DNA of 64,000 bases from Apostichopus japonicus (Eukaryota > Echinodermata > Holothuroidea > Aspidochirotida > Stichopodidae). The translations under genes and the position numbers were made by a program. The first letter of the stretch is position 1. Every line of letters starts with the position of its first letter. The stretch is from assembly GCF_037975245.1 (NCBI RefSeq), contig NC_092574.1:26086713-26150712 (forward strand), read 5' to 3'. Shown here piece after piece: positions 54,401-64,000 of the stretch. A model generated the notes under the pieces. The model made no database searches and had not been told where the DNA came from. It saw only the letters and a program-made list of their open reading frames with translations.

Positions 54401-54880
54401 ATAAAATACAGGTACAGAAAATATTGAAAATTTTGTGTTCGTCTGATGGTCTGTTTTATTGAATCTAAGATAGAGGAAGTTATCGTAAGATAAACAGATT
54501 ACCGTTCGTTCCAAGAAGATATTGTCGCCCTCAATCTTGCCGAACTTTTCGTATATGTGGTCCCTTAAATTAAAGGGATGATTTACCTTTCAGGTGTCAG
54601 ACTTTTTGAAAATCTTCATCAATTCCTCTTAAGTTTAACATGTTAAAACTTGCTAGAGGTTTTCAAAAATTTATACCTGGGTGGTTCAAACACTTCACAC
54701 TGTACCAGGATATATACCAGGAGTCTGATTAAAACAGGCAATGAAGAATCTCATTGAGGGAAAACGCTTAGTGGGCGGCAACTACATGCTCTGTGACGTT
54801 TGAACGTGGGTGAACATTTTTGGGACATTCTAGGCTACTTCGTGGCCATACTGATAACCTGTATGACTCAATTTCTGGTC
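51415..54880. other. Downstream of AASDHPPT, no gene recognised
   Basis: The first part may be 3' UTR. A 117-codon open frame at 52561-52914 has no recognisable family. A GAATGTGAATNAWAAAGTTA-like direct repeat occurs about three times at 53255-53375. The G-rich tract at 54090-54145 is the only other landmark. Confidence 0.5.
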
Positions 54881-54886
54881 CATTAA

Positions 54887-55192
54887 CAGGCGCGTATCCA
54901 GGATTTTCTAACCCGGGGGGCGCGAATTACTATCTAAGCGGAGCGCCACCATCGGTTGGCGCGCAGCGTACAAGAAAATTTCTGGTTTTGATACCCCCCC
55001 AGATCACCGGAAACGGCACTTCTCGGGCTTGAAATGACCAACCAGATGTACACTTTTGGCCTGAGAACCAAGTATTTCCTAATAGTTTTTATTTTCCATC
55101 CATAACCTTTTTGAAGATTGTCAACCCGGCACACGTCATGTTCGACCTGATCGCATGTCCTGTGGGTCTTTGCTTTTGTAGGTGATCCTACG
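54887..55192 (+). mobile_element. hAT-type MITE, left end with hairpin core
   Basis: CAGGCGCGTATCCAGGATTT begins the element; the core hairpin is at 54943-54962. An inverted end CCTGGATACGCACCTG at 58100-58115 may be its partner, which would make a 3.2-kb nest. Both are adjacent to ATTAA, but an 8-bp duplication is not evident. It is interrupted at 55193 by another hAT element. Confidence 0.6.
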
Positions 55193-56201
55193 CACTGGCG
55201 GATCCAGGGCCTTTGTTTGGGAGGGGCCAAAGTGGCATTAGAGTGATATGGGGGAGGGGTCTAAGGGGAGGGGGTTTTCTATTGCTGAATGCCCTCAGAT
55301 GCAATTTGGTGCGACAAAAGTGTAGAATGGTGATGTTAATTTACTTCTAAAAAAAATGTTTCCCAGGTGTAATTTTCTAAAATATTTATAAAACAAAGTT
55401 GGATCATCTTTCTCAAGAAATTTTATTTCTCATAGGTTATAAATTTCTCACAACCAGTCTGTAACTGCAAAATGGTATTAAACTGTAAATCCTCATGCTC
55501 ATACATTTACATAGCTCCCAACTCTTGAGAAGGCAAATGCTGGTCCATGCCACGAATCGCCGTCCTGGGGGAGGGGTATAAGGAGAGGGGGTGTCCCCCT
55601 CCCCTTTTGATTTTTTTTGGAATCCTGGTGATGCCTACATGTAAAATGGTGGCACTTAGAAAGGCTTTTGTAACCCCAAATTTTCTGAGAAATATGCATT
55701 TTTTTTTTGTGTAACATCAATAAATTGAATAGTAGGTGATAATTCATTCTTTCCCGTGGCATGAAAATGTTCGCTGCTCGCCCCAATGAAAAGAATTATA
55801 GGCTAATTTGAGGTTCAAATGATGCTGTAAAGGAGGTTTTATACTCTATTATGCTAAATGCTAAGGAAATGATGGTTGCTAAGTCAAAATTTGATGCAAT
55901 TTTTTTATGTATACTTGACAATTACAATGCGGTTTTTTTCGGACGCTTGTGCGGGTCAGCGGGTTTGGGTGTTAGAATGCGGGTCTAATTCCCGCGAATT
56001 GCGGGTCAGTTGGGAGCTCTGCATTTAATTTTAAACCAGAAAACGAAAAGGTTTAGACTAGTCTACCACTGCTATTCCTCTCGATTTTTTTAATTTCCAA
56101 TCATATGATTTAGCGGATGTTCGGAAACACTTTTTGGCTCACCTTTGGGGGGGGGCCATGGCCCCCTTGGCCCCCTTGGCCCCCCCTTGGAGCCGCCAGT
56201 G
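55193..56201. mobile_element. hAT-type element, 1.0 kb
   Basis: A perfect 8-bp duplication ATCCTACG (55185-55192, 56202-56209) flanks ends CACTGGCGGATCCAGGG and CCTTGGAGCCGCCAGTG. Inside, the G-rich module GGGGAGGGGTCTAAGGGGAG (55253) occurs, and a relative at 55562-55605, followed by sequence similar to the 36-kb and 16-kb MITEs. No transposase. Confidence 0.92.
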
Positions 56202-56572
56202 ATCCTACGTCGCGGCCCACAATACCCGTCAGCCCCACTTTTCAAGGTTTTAAGCCCCAAATTTGTTCAGAATTTGAAAATTCACATTTCTCGTGAATAA
56301 ACTCACTTCAAAACATACCCATAATGTTGTACAAAATTTCATCTATGGACAACCAATATAGAAAAACTACCTGCCTTCAACCCCTAACAGACCGGTCAAA
56401 ATTGCACGAGTAGAGGGAAGTGTGATGCAGAATGTTGGTCAGAAATTTTCGAAAATTCAGACACAGTTAATTTATTGGTGTACAAATATTAAACCTCTTA
56501 TAACGGCTATTATAAAACTTGGTTGAAGGAAATGAAAAAATAGCAGATATTTCCGAAACCGAACACTACACA

Positions 56573-57300
56573 CATAGGCGTAGGAGGCGAGGCGGCAATG
56601 GCGGAGCTAGGGGTATTGGTCAGGAGGGGCGAGAATGGTCTGTAGGGGCGCTTTCGACACTATCTAAGCGGAGCGCCACCACTGGTTGGCGCGTAGCGCA
56701 CAGACCAATTTTGAGTAAAGATACTCCCTAGATCGCCGGAAATGACCCTTTCAGGGCCTGGCTAATTTGCAGATAAACGAAGAATAGGGTGTCATAGCCA
56801 AATTACACCAACAAAATGTGACAAATGTCAATAAGTAGATGAGAGCGCAATAAAAAAGTCAATAATCTAGAATAAGTAAAAAGTGGTAAAGAGCTGAAAA
56901 AGGCGCCAGCAGTCCATTTGAGTCCGTCAGGGGGCGCATCCGCCCCCTGACCGTATGGACGCTCCGCCACTGCGCGGCGGGGGTGCAACCCCTAATTCGC
57001 CATTACTAATGTAAAAGAAACTTTTGACATAATTGGACCTCCATGCTTTTTATACATCTACATGAGACATGTCGTTGTTTACATTAGCATCCCGCGGTAT
57101 ACTGCGCAATTTGAACGGACCGTACGGTACATGATGGCATGCGATGTAATAACCGATGCTTGCTTATATGATATTGACATTGACGCGTTGAACGCGCGCT
57201 TCGCGCGCGAAAATGTTTGGTTATTTTTTCAGGCAAGTCGGACAGTTTTGAGGCTTTTCATCCTGGAACGCCATTTTCATGCTCACTGATATGATGTGAT
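56573..57300. mobile_element. hAT-type element with CATAGGCGTAGGAGG end, right border unresolved
   Basis: The left end matches that of the 22032-22409 element, and both share the second core (GCATGCGATGTAATAACCGA at 57137) followed here by AACGCGCGCTTCGCGCGCGA. It is interrupted by the MITE at 56596-56972. The right end was not found with confidence. Confidence 0.55.
56596..56972 (+). mobile_element. hAT-type MITE nested in another
   Basis: Ends CAATGGCGGAGC and GCTCCGCCACTG are inverted. Flanks are CGAGGCGG (56588-56595) and CGCGGCGG (56973-56980), an 8-bp duplication with one change. It carries the core hairpin at 56673-56692. 377 bp. Confidence 0.85.
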
Positions 57301-57327
57301 ATCTGCTGTTTGCGTTACAAATTCGAA

Positions 57328-58115
57328 CAGGCGTGTAGCGAGGAATTTGCCAAGGGAGGGGCGAAGCCTGTAGGCAAATTATCTAAGCGTAGCGCCACCA
57401 TAGGTTGGCGCGAAGCGTACAAGAAAATTTTGGCCGATAATGCCTCCCAGATCGCTGGAAATGGCACTACCCAGGATCATTTGTTAGCGCGAAGCGTACA
57501 AGCAAATTTTGGCCGAAAATGTCTCCCAGATCGCTGGAAATGACACTTCCCAGGCCTTGTAAGTTGCATCTAAGCACTTTCTATTTTGAAATTACTTAGC
57601 GATATCATTTAAAAAATGCTGAATGGGGGGGGGGGCGGTCGCCCCCATCCCAAAATGCGTCATGTTCCCCGACGACACGGTCGAGTTCGAGACCAGCCAC
57701 AGTTGGTTTCATAGCACAATTCTACACACGCGTTATGATAGACCATATATAGTATATATATATATATATAGATCATTAGTGAGAGAGGAAAATGGAAACG
57801 TCAAAAAAATGGAGTTGTCGGTGTAAGGGGTAGGGTGAGGCACACTTTTACGAAATCATTGATCCGTCACTGCATGGCTACCCTTCAGCGCTGTAATGAT
57901 GTCACTGTTCCTCTTTCTCTTCCCGGTGTCTTCGCGTATTTCTTTTACTCCCTCCTTTTCTCCTTCTTCTCTCTTTCTTCTTTTTCTTTTCCCTTCCTTC
58001 CTCTCCTCCCCTCTTTTTCCCCTCTTTTTTCCCTTTTTCTTCTCCTTTTTTTCTCTCCTCTTTTTCTTACCCGGGGGGCGCGCGCCCCCAACGCCCCCCC
58101 CTGGATACGCACCTG
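57328..58115 (+). mobile_element. hAT-type MITE(s) with duplicated core segment
   Basis: CAGGCGTGTAGCGAGG starts it; the hairpin core is at 57392-57411, and the part GCGAAGCGTACAAG to GATCGCTGGAAATG is present twice in tandem (57410-57465 and 57489-57541). A pyrimidine tract (57941-58070) precedes the end CCTGGATACGCACCTG at 58115. Flanks do not match, so this may be parts of two elements. Confidence 0.5.
57941..58070 (+). repeat. Polypyrimidine tract
   Basis: About 130 bp of almost pure C/T on the plus strand, with CTTCCTCTCC-like repeats. Two overlapping open frames here are low-complexity only. Confidence 0.85.
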
Positions 58116-58119
58116 ATTA

Positions 58120-60240
58120 ATGTTTTACTCATGTGCGATACTTTTGTACGTTGAATTAGTATTTCGCATAGATTAAATAATGTAGGCTACTATAATACTA
58201 GTCACGTTACTACGGATTTGAATTTGAAAGTGTACATCCATGTATGGGGTACTTGGTAATCCCTATACTTGTGCGATCTATCCGTACGTTCGTGTGGCAT
58301 GGTGATATCTGCATGCCTGGGGTGGGATGTCAGTACACGCGCGTCATCCTTACGTACTGAGTGTCCTCATACGTGTGTTTGACGTCATTGCGCGTCATAC
58401 ACTCTATCGAAACCTGCATAATGGTTTCTGTTGAGTATAAGTTGCATATCTACCCCCCCCCCCTGCCGCCCCACCCGCTGTAGCCACGTCGGGACACGGG
58501 ACTGTGCTCCTCCTCCCCGGCGGTTCAGATAACCTTCGTAGCAGGTCTGGATATGTACCATATTACCGATACAGCTAACTGGTGCAGGAGTAATACACGT
58601 CCGCTGTGCGGGCAACTGTTCCGACAACGGCGCCAACATCTTGTAAAAAAGAATCTTCACGTTACAGGACACGGGTACTTTGAACTTCTTATAGTTGAAA
58701 GTGCCCCTTCAACTGAGTATTCCTGGCTACTGGCCTAGGTTTATACATATTCAGTGTTAGTCAATGCCTTTCGCAACATTGTATACTACACCAATATAGT
58801 TTATTGTACGTACGTTACGCACATAACCTTGTATATTTACAACAATAAGAGTTAGCTTCGTGTAATCTACTTAATTCTTTTTGTGATCATTTTACATGTT
58901 GGTTCTTACATTCAAAATTATAATTGCATTTACATCTATGTGTTTTGATAATAATTATATTTAAGATAAGAGCCTCGGGAAAGATTAGCCTCGGCTAACC
59001 GAGTGAGTTACCCTCTCAAAATGAGGTTGATATAAATAAATTAAAATTTTGGAGCATAAACGTATTTCCGTCAGTAAATGCTTTTCCAAAACTTACTGGA
59101 GGATTTGAAGGACAGATAGGCCCCTCATCCTAAACATAACGGCCTCTGGAAAATCAGTAAGAGAAGGGACCTATTTCCTTTTTCAGAAACCATGTTTTTA
59201 TTTTTCTTCTTTCTTTTGTGTATTTGGCCTTAGGCGTCACATCGTTGACGGTATGATTAGTCATTCCCTTTAAATTCTTGCCTCATCTTTCTCATTCGAA
59301 TTAAATCGAATTCATAATAACATCGTTGACAAACGAGATTATGCTAATTGTATAATGATCAATTGTGTCGTAGTCTTATCATTAACTATTTTGTTTTGTT
59401 GTTAATTGTATTGAGGAAATTACCTTACTCGAAAACAATGACAAGTTTTGATGAACGTCGGTTTTGTTTCTTTAATATAAAGGTCAAACTCATTCGTGTC
59501 ATAATTGAGTTTTCGGGTTTTGTTCATTTGTCATTGCTCACCAGTAAAATGCAAAAATATGGACGGAATGATACTACATTTAGAAGTCTCTCTTGCAACT
59601 CGATATTTAAAAAAAATGGGTATATTTCACAAATAGTTTGTCCATACTCATTTGAAACTAAAATTTGTTTGAAGTAAGTGTAAAGTTATTATCAGGCAAG
59701 AAAAGTTTGAGGCCGAAGGTTTGGTCTACATTCTATTTTTTTTTATTAGCTTTGCAGAACAAATTATATTTTATTTAAAAATGTTATTTTTCTGAGGGAC
59801 AGTCCATACGCCGATGAAAACTGACGATTTCTGACTGAGGTGAATTTCGCCATTTTGTCGAGAGCCTATACTAGGCGTTTGTGTTGTGGATGGTTGATTT
59901 GTTGGTCGGGTTGACGTCAGTGGACGTGGATATTTCATGTTTGTGGTTTTACCTTCTGTGGGTATCTGTTTGTAGGGCACATGTATATAGCTGTGAGGTT
60001 TGCTTCCCGTACTGGTGCAGCCCCGTAATGATTTACTCGAACAGATAAACATGATAGCTTTCGTTTTCTTGATTATTGACTATTAAACTTAATTCAGTTG
60101 AGTGAAATCAGCCGTTTTTGTTACCATTGAAACGTCTCCCGCTTCACAAATATATGTATATGTATATATGCGCAATGGGTTGTTAAAATAGAAAAAAAAA
60201 ACCAACCATCATTATATTTGATATTTACCTGATATGATAG
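58120..60240. other. Intergenic, no recognised element
   Basis: AT-rich sequence with no gene, RNA or transposon I can identify on either strand. Confidence 0.5.
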
Positions 60241-60248
60241 GGACAAAT

Positions 60249-60832
60249 GTGAAAACAAACTTCCCCGTATGTACGTATATGACAGAGTTTTCTGTTTGAG
60301 AGATATATTGGTTGAAATATCATGACAGGGGACGCAACGTGATGTCATAGTGCCACAAGGAGGTAGAGCGACATAGTTCCCCATAGTTCACAATTGTGAA
60401 AACAAACTCCCCCGTATGTACGTATATGACAGAGTTTGTTCTGTTTGAGAGATATATTGGTTGAAATATCATGACAGGGGATACAAAGTCATGTCATAGT
60501 GACACAAGGAGGTAGAGCGTCATAGTTCCGCCTAATTCACCATTAAAACACAGTCCCCCGTATATGTACGGTTATTACAGAGTTTGTTCTGTTTGAGAGA
60601 TATATTGGTTGAAGTATCATGACAGGGGACGCAACGTGATGTCACAGTGCCACAAGGAGGTAGAGCGTCATAGTTCCCCATAGTTCACAATTGTGAAAAC
60701 AAAGTCCCCCGTATATGTACGGCTATTACAGAGTTTGTTCTGTTTGAGAGATATATTGGTTAAAATATCATGACAGGGGACGCAACGTGATGTCATAGTG
60801 CCACAAGGAGGTAGAGCGACATAGTTCCCCTT
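60249..60832. repeat. Tandem array, 4 copies of a ~148-bp unit
   Basis: GTGAAAACAAASTYCCCCGT recurs at 60249, 60396, (as ATTAAAACAC) 60542 and 60693. Units share TTTGAGAGATATATTGGTT, ATCATGACAGGGGA and CCACAAGGAGGTAGAGCG. Periods are 146-151 bp. Confidence 0.9.
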
Positions 60833-60849
60833 TAGTTTTGTTATCTCAA

Positions 60850-63800
60850 TACATTACATGTATAGAGATATTGTAACAGTAAGTGGGACTCTCTCTTCTC
60901 TTAAAAATTTTTCAGCGTCTTCATATAAAGTTCTTTTTCTCTGGAATTTTCAGAGCAAGCATATATCATATAGGCCAACAAAAGTTACTATTTTTTAGTC
61001 GAGAATTTTATCTCATTCTATGACTTTTTCACCGATTTATGTCCAAATCGGGCCAATTTGGACCGAAATACAGTTGAAACAACCCATTTTTGCACACGCT
61101 CCAAAACTTATGTTTTATGAAAGAGACTAGAATAGAATTGTCTGTCAACAGTGGTATCGTCTAAGATAGGGTCCTATGTATTATATATTTTATTAACATT
61201 TTAAACTTTCATTTGTTGTTTACAGGTAGGTATTAATAAGAATTTTACTAGCTGTATATGACATTTTATGGCTTTTATTTGCTTTATTTGATGTTTAAAT
61301 GATTTTTCTTTCTTAAAACAATACTGAGCTGCCGCCCCTACTTTTAGTAAAAAGGTCCGTTTTTGATGATTAAGCCCCGCCCCCAAGTCTGTTTTGTAGC
61401 AGATTGGCTATGAGTCATGGCAGCTACATGTTAGATATACGAAAATGGCTACCCTCGCGACCAATTGTCTGTACTAGTAGTTAGGTTCGCCAGGTGTAGT
61501 GTATTGCATGCTAATTACATATACAAATTCTGTACTGCTGAATTCTACGTAGTGCATTCAATTTATATTAGGCCTTCGTTTTTGTAACATCCATTTAAGG
61601 ATAGTACTGGTGTTCAGGTACTAGCTTTTCAGAGCAAGGGCCATGATAAGTTTGTTTGATTGCCCTTCATGTATTTTGTATAATTACGTATACACATTCT
61701 TGTATTTCTGAAGGCTACTTACTGCAGGCCTAGTGCATTTAAAAAAATATATATATAGGCCTAGGCCCCCTAGATCTATTAGGCTTTCAGTGATAGCCAC
61801 ATTAGCATTGTACTGGTGTTCAGACAGCTTTCCCTAGGAAGGACCAGGGTAAGTTTGTTGATGGGTACGTATAAAAGAGGAGCCGGCCATAGCATCACAA
61901 CTTTTATAAGACTATAAAAATTGTATAAGGTTATGTTTTATTTATAAGGATATAAGATGTATAAGGTTATAAGAAGTATGTTTAGCTTTCTTTTGAACCT
62001 GTAATGTTTGACATCAAATGTACAAAGAATTAAAATAAAATAACAAAATGGAGAGGAACTGAGGTGGCTATTAGGGGAGGAGGGGGCCACCCATCACTTG
62101 CATATAAAAACTTGTAATCTTCTTTTACATTATTTTTTCCAAGTCATATATCCATGAAATCTTCATGTAAGAAAAATTGAGATGGAAAAACGTGGGTTGT
62201 TTTGATATCTAGAAGTGGACACAGTTTTGATGGTAGTCACCACTACAGTCTACAGTAACATACAGTAGGTCAATAGGCCTAGCTCTCAAGGCAGGCATCA
62301 AGAATATATATGGTCGAGTTGTTCGCCTCTTCTAATTTGGCCGTTGTCATTGACGTCAAACTATATGACCAAAAAGTCCAACAGAGACTGACCCAAGATG
62401 AAGGATACCACATAAAAAACAAGTTCTTAAATATTCTATGACATTACTAAACCTTGCAACGTCGTTCTTTCGACTAACAGGCAATGAGCGCTAAAGGAAA
62501 GACTAGCATGTGTAACCTGCAGAAACTATTCGTGGCAAAGTAGCAAAAATGCAAGTTATATATTTGTTGTACCATGATTGATATTGATAATTGTAGAGAC
62601 AGAGCAAAGATTTGAAATTAGGAATCAAAATTAAAACTTCCAGTATTGAGATACTGCGTCATTGATGCTCTTGTTTTTGTTTTTGTTGTTGTTGTTTTTT
62701 ATATTCATGTTGCCATGGTGAAAGTAAGCAGTACGGTATTTATTACTAACATCGATGCAGTTATGAGTAAGTTTGGAACTTAGTTGTAACAACAACAATT
62801 TAAAATACCATTATTATGCAGTGAAAGGCAAAATAATGAATTAAGACAAATATTAATTAGAAAGGACTGCTGTGACCCTGCGACCTCATTTGTAGACTTG
62901 CTTTAAGTCTTCTGTATAGCAGTTTATGGAGGAGTATTAAAACAATAATATCTTCCAATCGGATTTTATTTTTAGCTGTTTCTGGAAGTGTTTAATCATA
63001 ATTTTCTCGAGGTCAATGTTTTAGCATAAAGTTTTGTACTGAATTTCCTATGCCGTGGACTTTTTTATAGGCTTGAAGAAGGTTTAAGAAGCCGACACTT
63101 ACATACTATAAAAGGGATAATTTATTTAGACTGTGTACATAGAACGTTTGGAGCAGAAGAAACACCTTCCCGGAAATATTTCCAATCCCGTGGCGTCAAG
63201 ACTAAGATCCGGACGCATAGAAAGTCAAGTCCTATTCTGTTTCATATTTCCTTAAGGATATTATTGAAATAGTAGTATATTATTTTTCATCCATTATTTC
63301 TACCCTCTAATTTACCCCGAGTTACGGGGCTGTGGCCCCCATTTCCCACCAGGCCTGCCCCCATCGTTCAGACTGCACACCTTGTGGTTCTTACATCACC
63401 TGGTCATCACATTTTATAAAGAAAGTGTAGAGAGCACGGAAGATGCATGAAGACACAAGTATTTCAACATCGCACTGAATTTAAAAAAAAATGCATAAAA
63501 CAGTTTTGTGTTAATCCATCTTGTAAAATATTCAATAAAGAATTATCAGCCTAAGGGTCTCTCTCTCTCTCTCTCTCTGGTAATCAAAATAAGTTACAAT
63601 AAAAATTATAACGCTTTTCTTTCGAAGGGAATATATGACAGAAAATAGGCAACGAAGGCAGGTAAATTAAAATAATTGTATTAGTATAATTTCAAAGATG
63701 TATTTATATTATTGCTATTCTCCAAACAATCATAATTCTTTACCACAGCATGTTGATATTTAAAACAAAATAGGAAGCCGAACAGTGACTTAGATAGATT

Positions 63801-64000
63801 TTCTGTATCATTTTCGATAACAAAATCAATATCTAACATGACAGGGAAAATATAGATAATTGAACTATCCATATGTCATTTCCGGTTTCAAGCGTGTATG
63901 CTTCGTACGTGCACGAGGTATGACGGGATGTTCTAATATGGCCATGCTCCTCTCTCCTACTCACACCCCCACTCCCACCCCACCCTGCCCCATCGATACA
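60850..64000. other. Intergenic, mostly featureless
   Basis: No gene recognised. Two diverged tandem copies of about 190 bp (roughly 61505-61670 and 61680-61865) share TAGTGCATT..., TACTGGTGTTCAG and AAGTTTGTT. A (CT)n microsatellite is at 63557-63579. Confidence 0.5.

Noticed and set aside
54887-58115. One 3.2-kb hAT element with inverted ends CAGGCGCGTATCCAGG / CCTGGATACGCACCTG
   Set aside because: Only ATTAA is shared at the flanks and it does not align as an 8-bp duplication, so the two ends may belong to different elements; kept as separate entries.
57835-58120. Phe/Ser/Leu-rich hydrophobic open frames as membrane proteins
   Set aside because: They arise from a pure C/T tract inside a transposon nest.

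Overview
The window is eukaryotic nuclear DNA: two split genes with GT-AG introns sit in about 60 kb of AT-rich sequence packed with transposon remnants, tRNA-derived SINEs, LINE fragments and tandem arrays. The density of short hAT-type elements with G-rich ends, the CR1/L2-like LINE tails and the protein similarity to vertebrate orthologues suggest a marine invertebrate deuterostome, perhaps an echinoderm. That assignment is inference.

Gene 1 (minus strand, about 10.5 kb down to base 1, running off the window) is a GH27 lysosomal alpha-galactosidase / alpha-N-acetylgalactosaminidase. Seven coding exons (the last incomplete) join in phase into 342 residues with a signal peptide and both catalytic aspartates. 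Its introns hold a 4 x 217-bp array and, in intron 1, a LINE tail split by a 3.7-kb TA-inserting DNA transposon. Gene 2 (plus strand, 21.76-51.41 kb) is AASDHPPT, the cytosolic Sfp-type 4'-phosphopantetheinyl transferase. Five coding exons give a complete 285-residue protein. The genes are divergent, about 11 kb apart, and no functional link between them is implied.

The 10.5-21.7 kb spacer carries a MULE-like element, a 3.1-kb foldback element built of about ten ~220-bp units that switch orientation at its centre, several hAT elements with 8-bp target duplications, and a degenerate CR1-like LINE. AASDHPPT intron 1 holds a hAT element, an L2-like LINE tail, a near-perfect 70-bp palindrome and a ~65-bp palindromic satellite interrupted by another hAT element. 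Intron 2 is dominated by an 8.6-kb minisatellite of about 117 units of ~74 bp, whose last 7.25 kb is a 3,624-bp block present twice in tandem. Intron 3 holds a hAT MITE and a foldback element next to exon 4. Intron 4 (13.8 kb) has SINEs, TA repeats and G-rich tracts. Downstream of AASDHPPT there is a nest of hAT elements (54.9-58.1 kb), a 4 x ~148-bp array (60.2-60.8 kb), and otherwise no recognisable gene.

The most interesting signals concern repeat structure: a ~100-bp core with a conserved hairpin in seven short transposons, interior modules shared between hAT elements with different ends, and the internally duplicated minisatellite. I did not find convincing evidence of a new multi-gene system.
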